The notes beneath the pieces were generated by a model that had not been told where the DNA came from, ran no database searches, and saw only the letters and a list, made by a program, of their open reading frames with translations. The translations under genes were made by a program, and so were the position numbers. Source: Undaria pinnatifida (lineage: Eukaryota > Sar > Phaeophyceae > Laminariales > Alariaceae). Taken from it: DNA of 64,000 nt. The stretch is from NCBI GenBank assembly GCA_012845835.1, contig JABAKD010000005.1:12833205-12897204 (forward strand), written 5' to 3'. Positions 63,888-64,000 of the stretch are shown one piece after another (the first letter of the stretch is position 1; every line of letters begins with the position of its first letter).

Positions 63888-64000
63888 CTGTGCAGGGCAG
63901 CAGATAAAAAGCGAAAGCAGACCGCCAGAACACCGACCACCGAGAACAGGAACGACAAAGAACGGAAAAAAGAAAAAGGGCGGAACAATGGCGGGACGTA

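Noticed and set aside
62772-63640. Several 130-220 codon His/Thr/Pro or Cys/Gly/Val/Trp frames
   Set aside because: All are translations of the GTGGT pentamer array.

Overview
The window looks like nuclear DNA of a eukaryote with large, repeat-laden introns. The best guess is a stramenopile, perhaps a brown alga, because of long GT-AG introns, Ala/Gly/Ser-rich coding inserts and abundant penta- and trinucleotide arrays. The lineage is an inference; nothing here is diagnostic.

One gene accounts for almost the whole window. On the minus strand, from 63887 down to a stop at 6976, 33 exons can be pieced together. Every junction is phase-compatible, and together they encode about 2,076 residues of a GCN2-type eIF2-alpha kinase (EIF2AK4 family), the sensor of uncharged tRNA and stalled ribosomes. 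Reading from high to low coordinates they give: part of the RWD domain (63.9-60.5 kb); a charged coiled coil (59.3 kb); an unrecognised linker (59.0-57.1 kb); the protein kinase domain (57.2-37.1 kb) with an insert of about 745 residues before the hinge and a Ser/Asp-rich activation-loop insert; a post-kinase linker (33.5 kb); a histidyl-tRNA-synthetase-like domain (32.0-13.4 kb); and an anticodon-binding-like C-terminal region (11.8-7.0 kb). The 5' end lies beyond 64000. Positions 1-6975 are downstream sequence with no recognised gene.

The 32 introns average about 1.6 kb and hold nearly all remaining content. This includes (1) about eighteen short elements with inverted CAGT...CCC-type ends, several flanked by TA, resembling pogo/Tigger (Tc1/mariner) MITEs, each family built on its own repeated word (AAGGCGG, AGTGCCGG, AAGAGCGG); (2) nine copies of a GATC-rich element of about 250-400 bp with inverted ends; (3) pentamer arrays (GTGCC, CCAAC, GGGTC, CTACC, GTGGT) and an 18-bp satellite of about 1.5 kb; and (4) many trinucleotide arrays and mononucleotide G runs.

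The most unusual pattern is that at six splice junctions the exon edge together with its splice site is duplicated, once or many times, inside the neighbouring intron. Two of these copies are flanked by usable-looking sites and are in frame. A second point of interest is a Thr in place of the usual catalytic-loop Lys (HRDLT instead of HRDLK).
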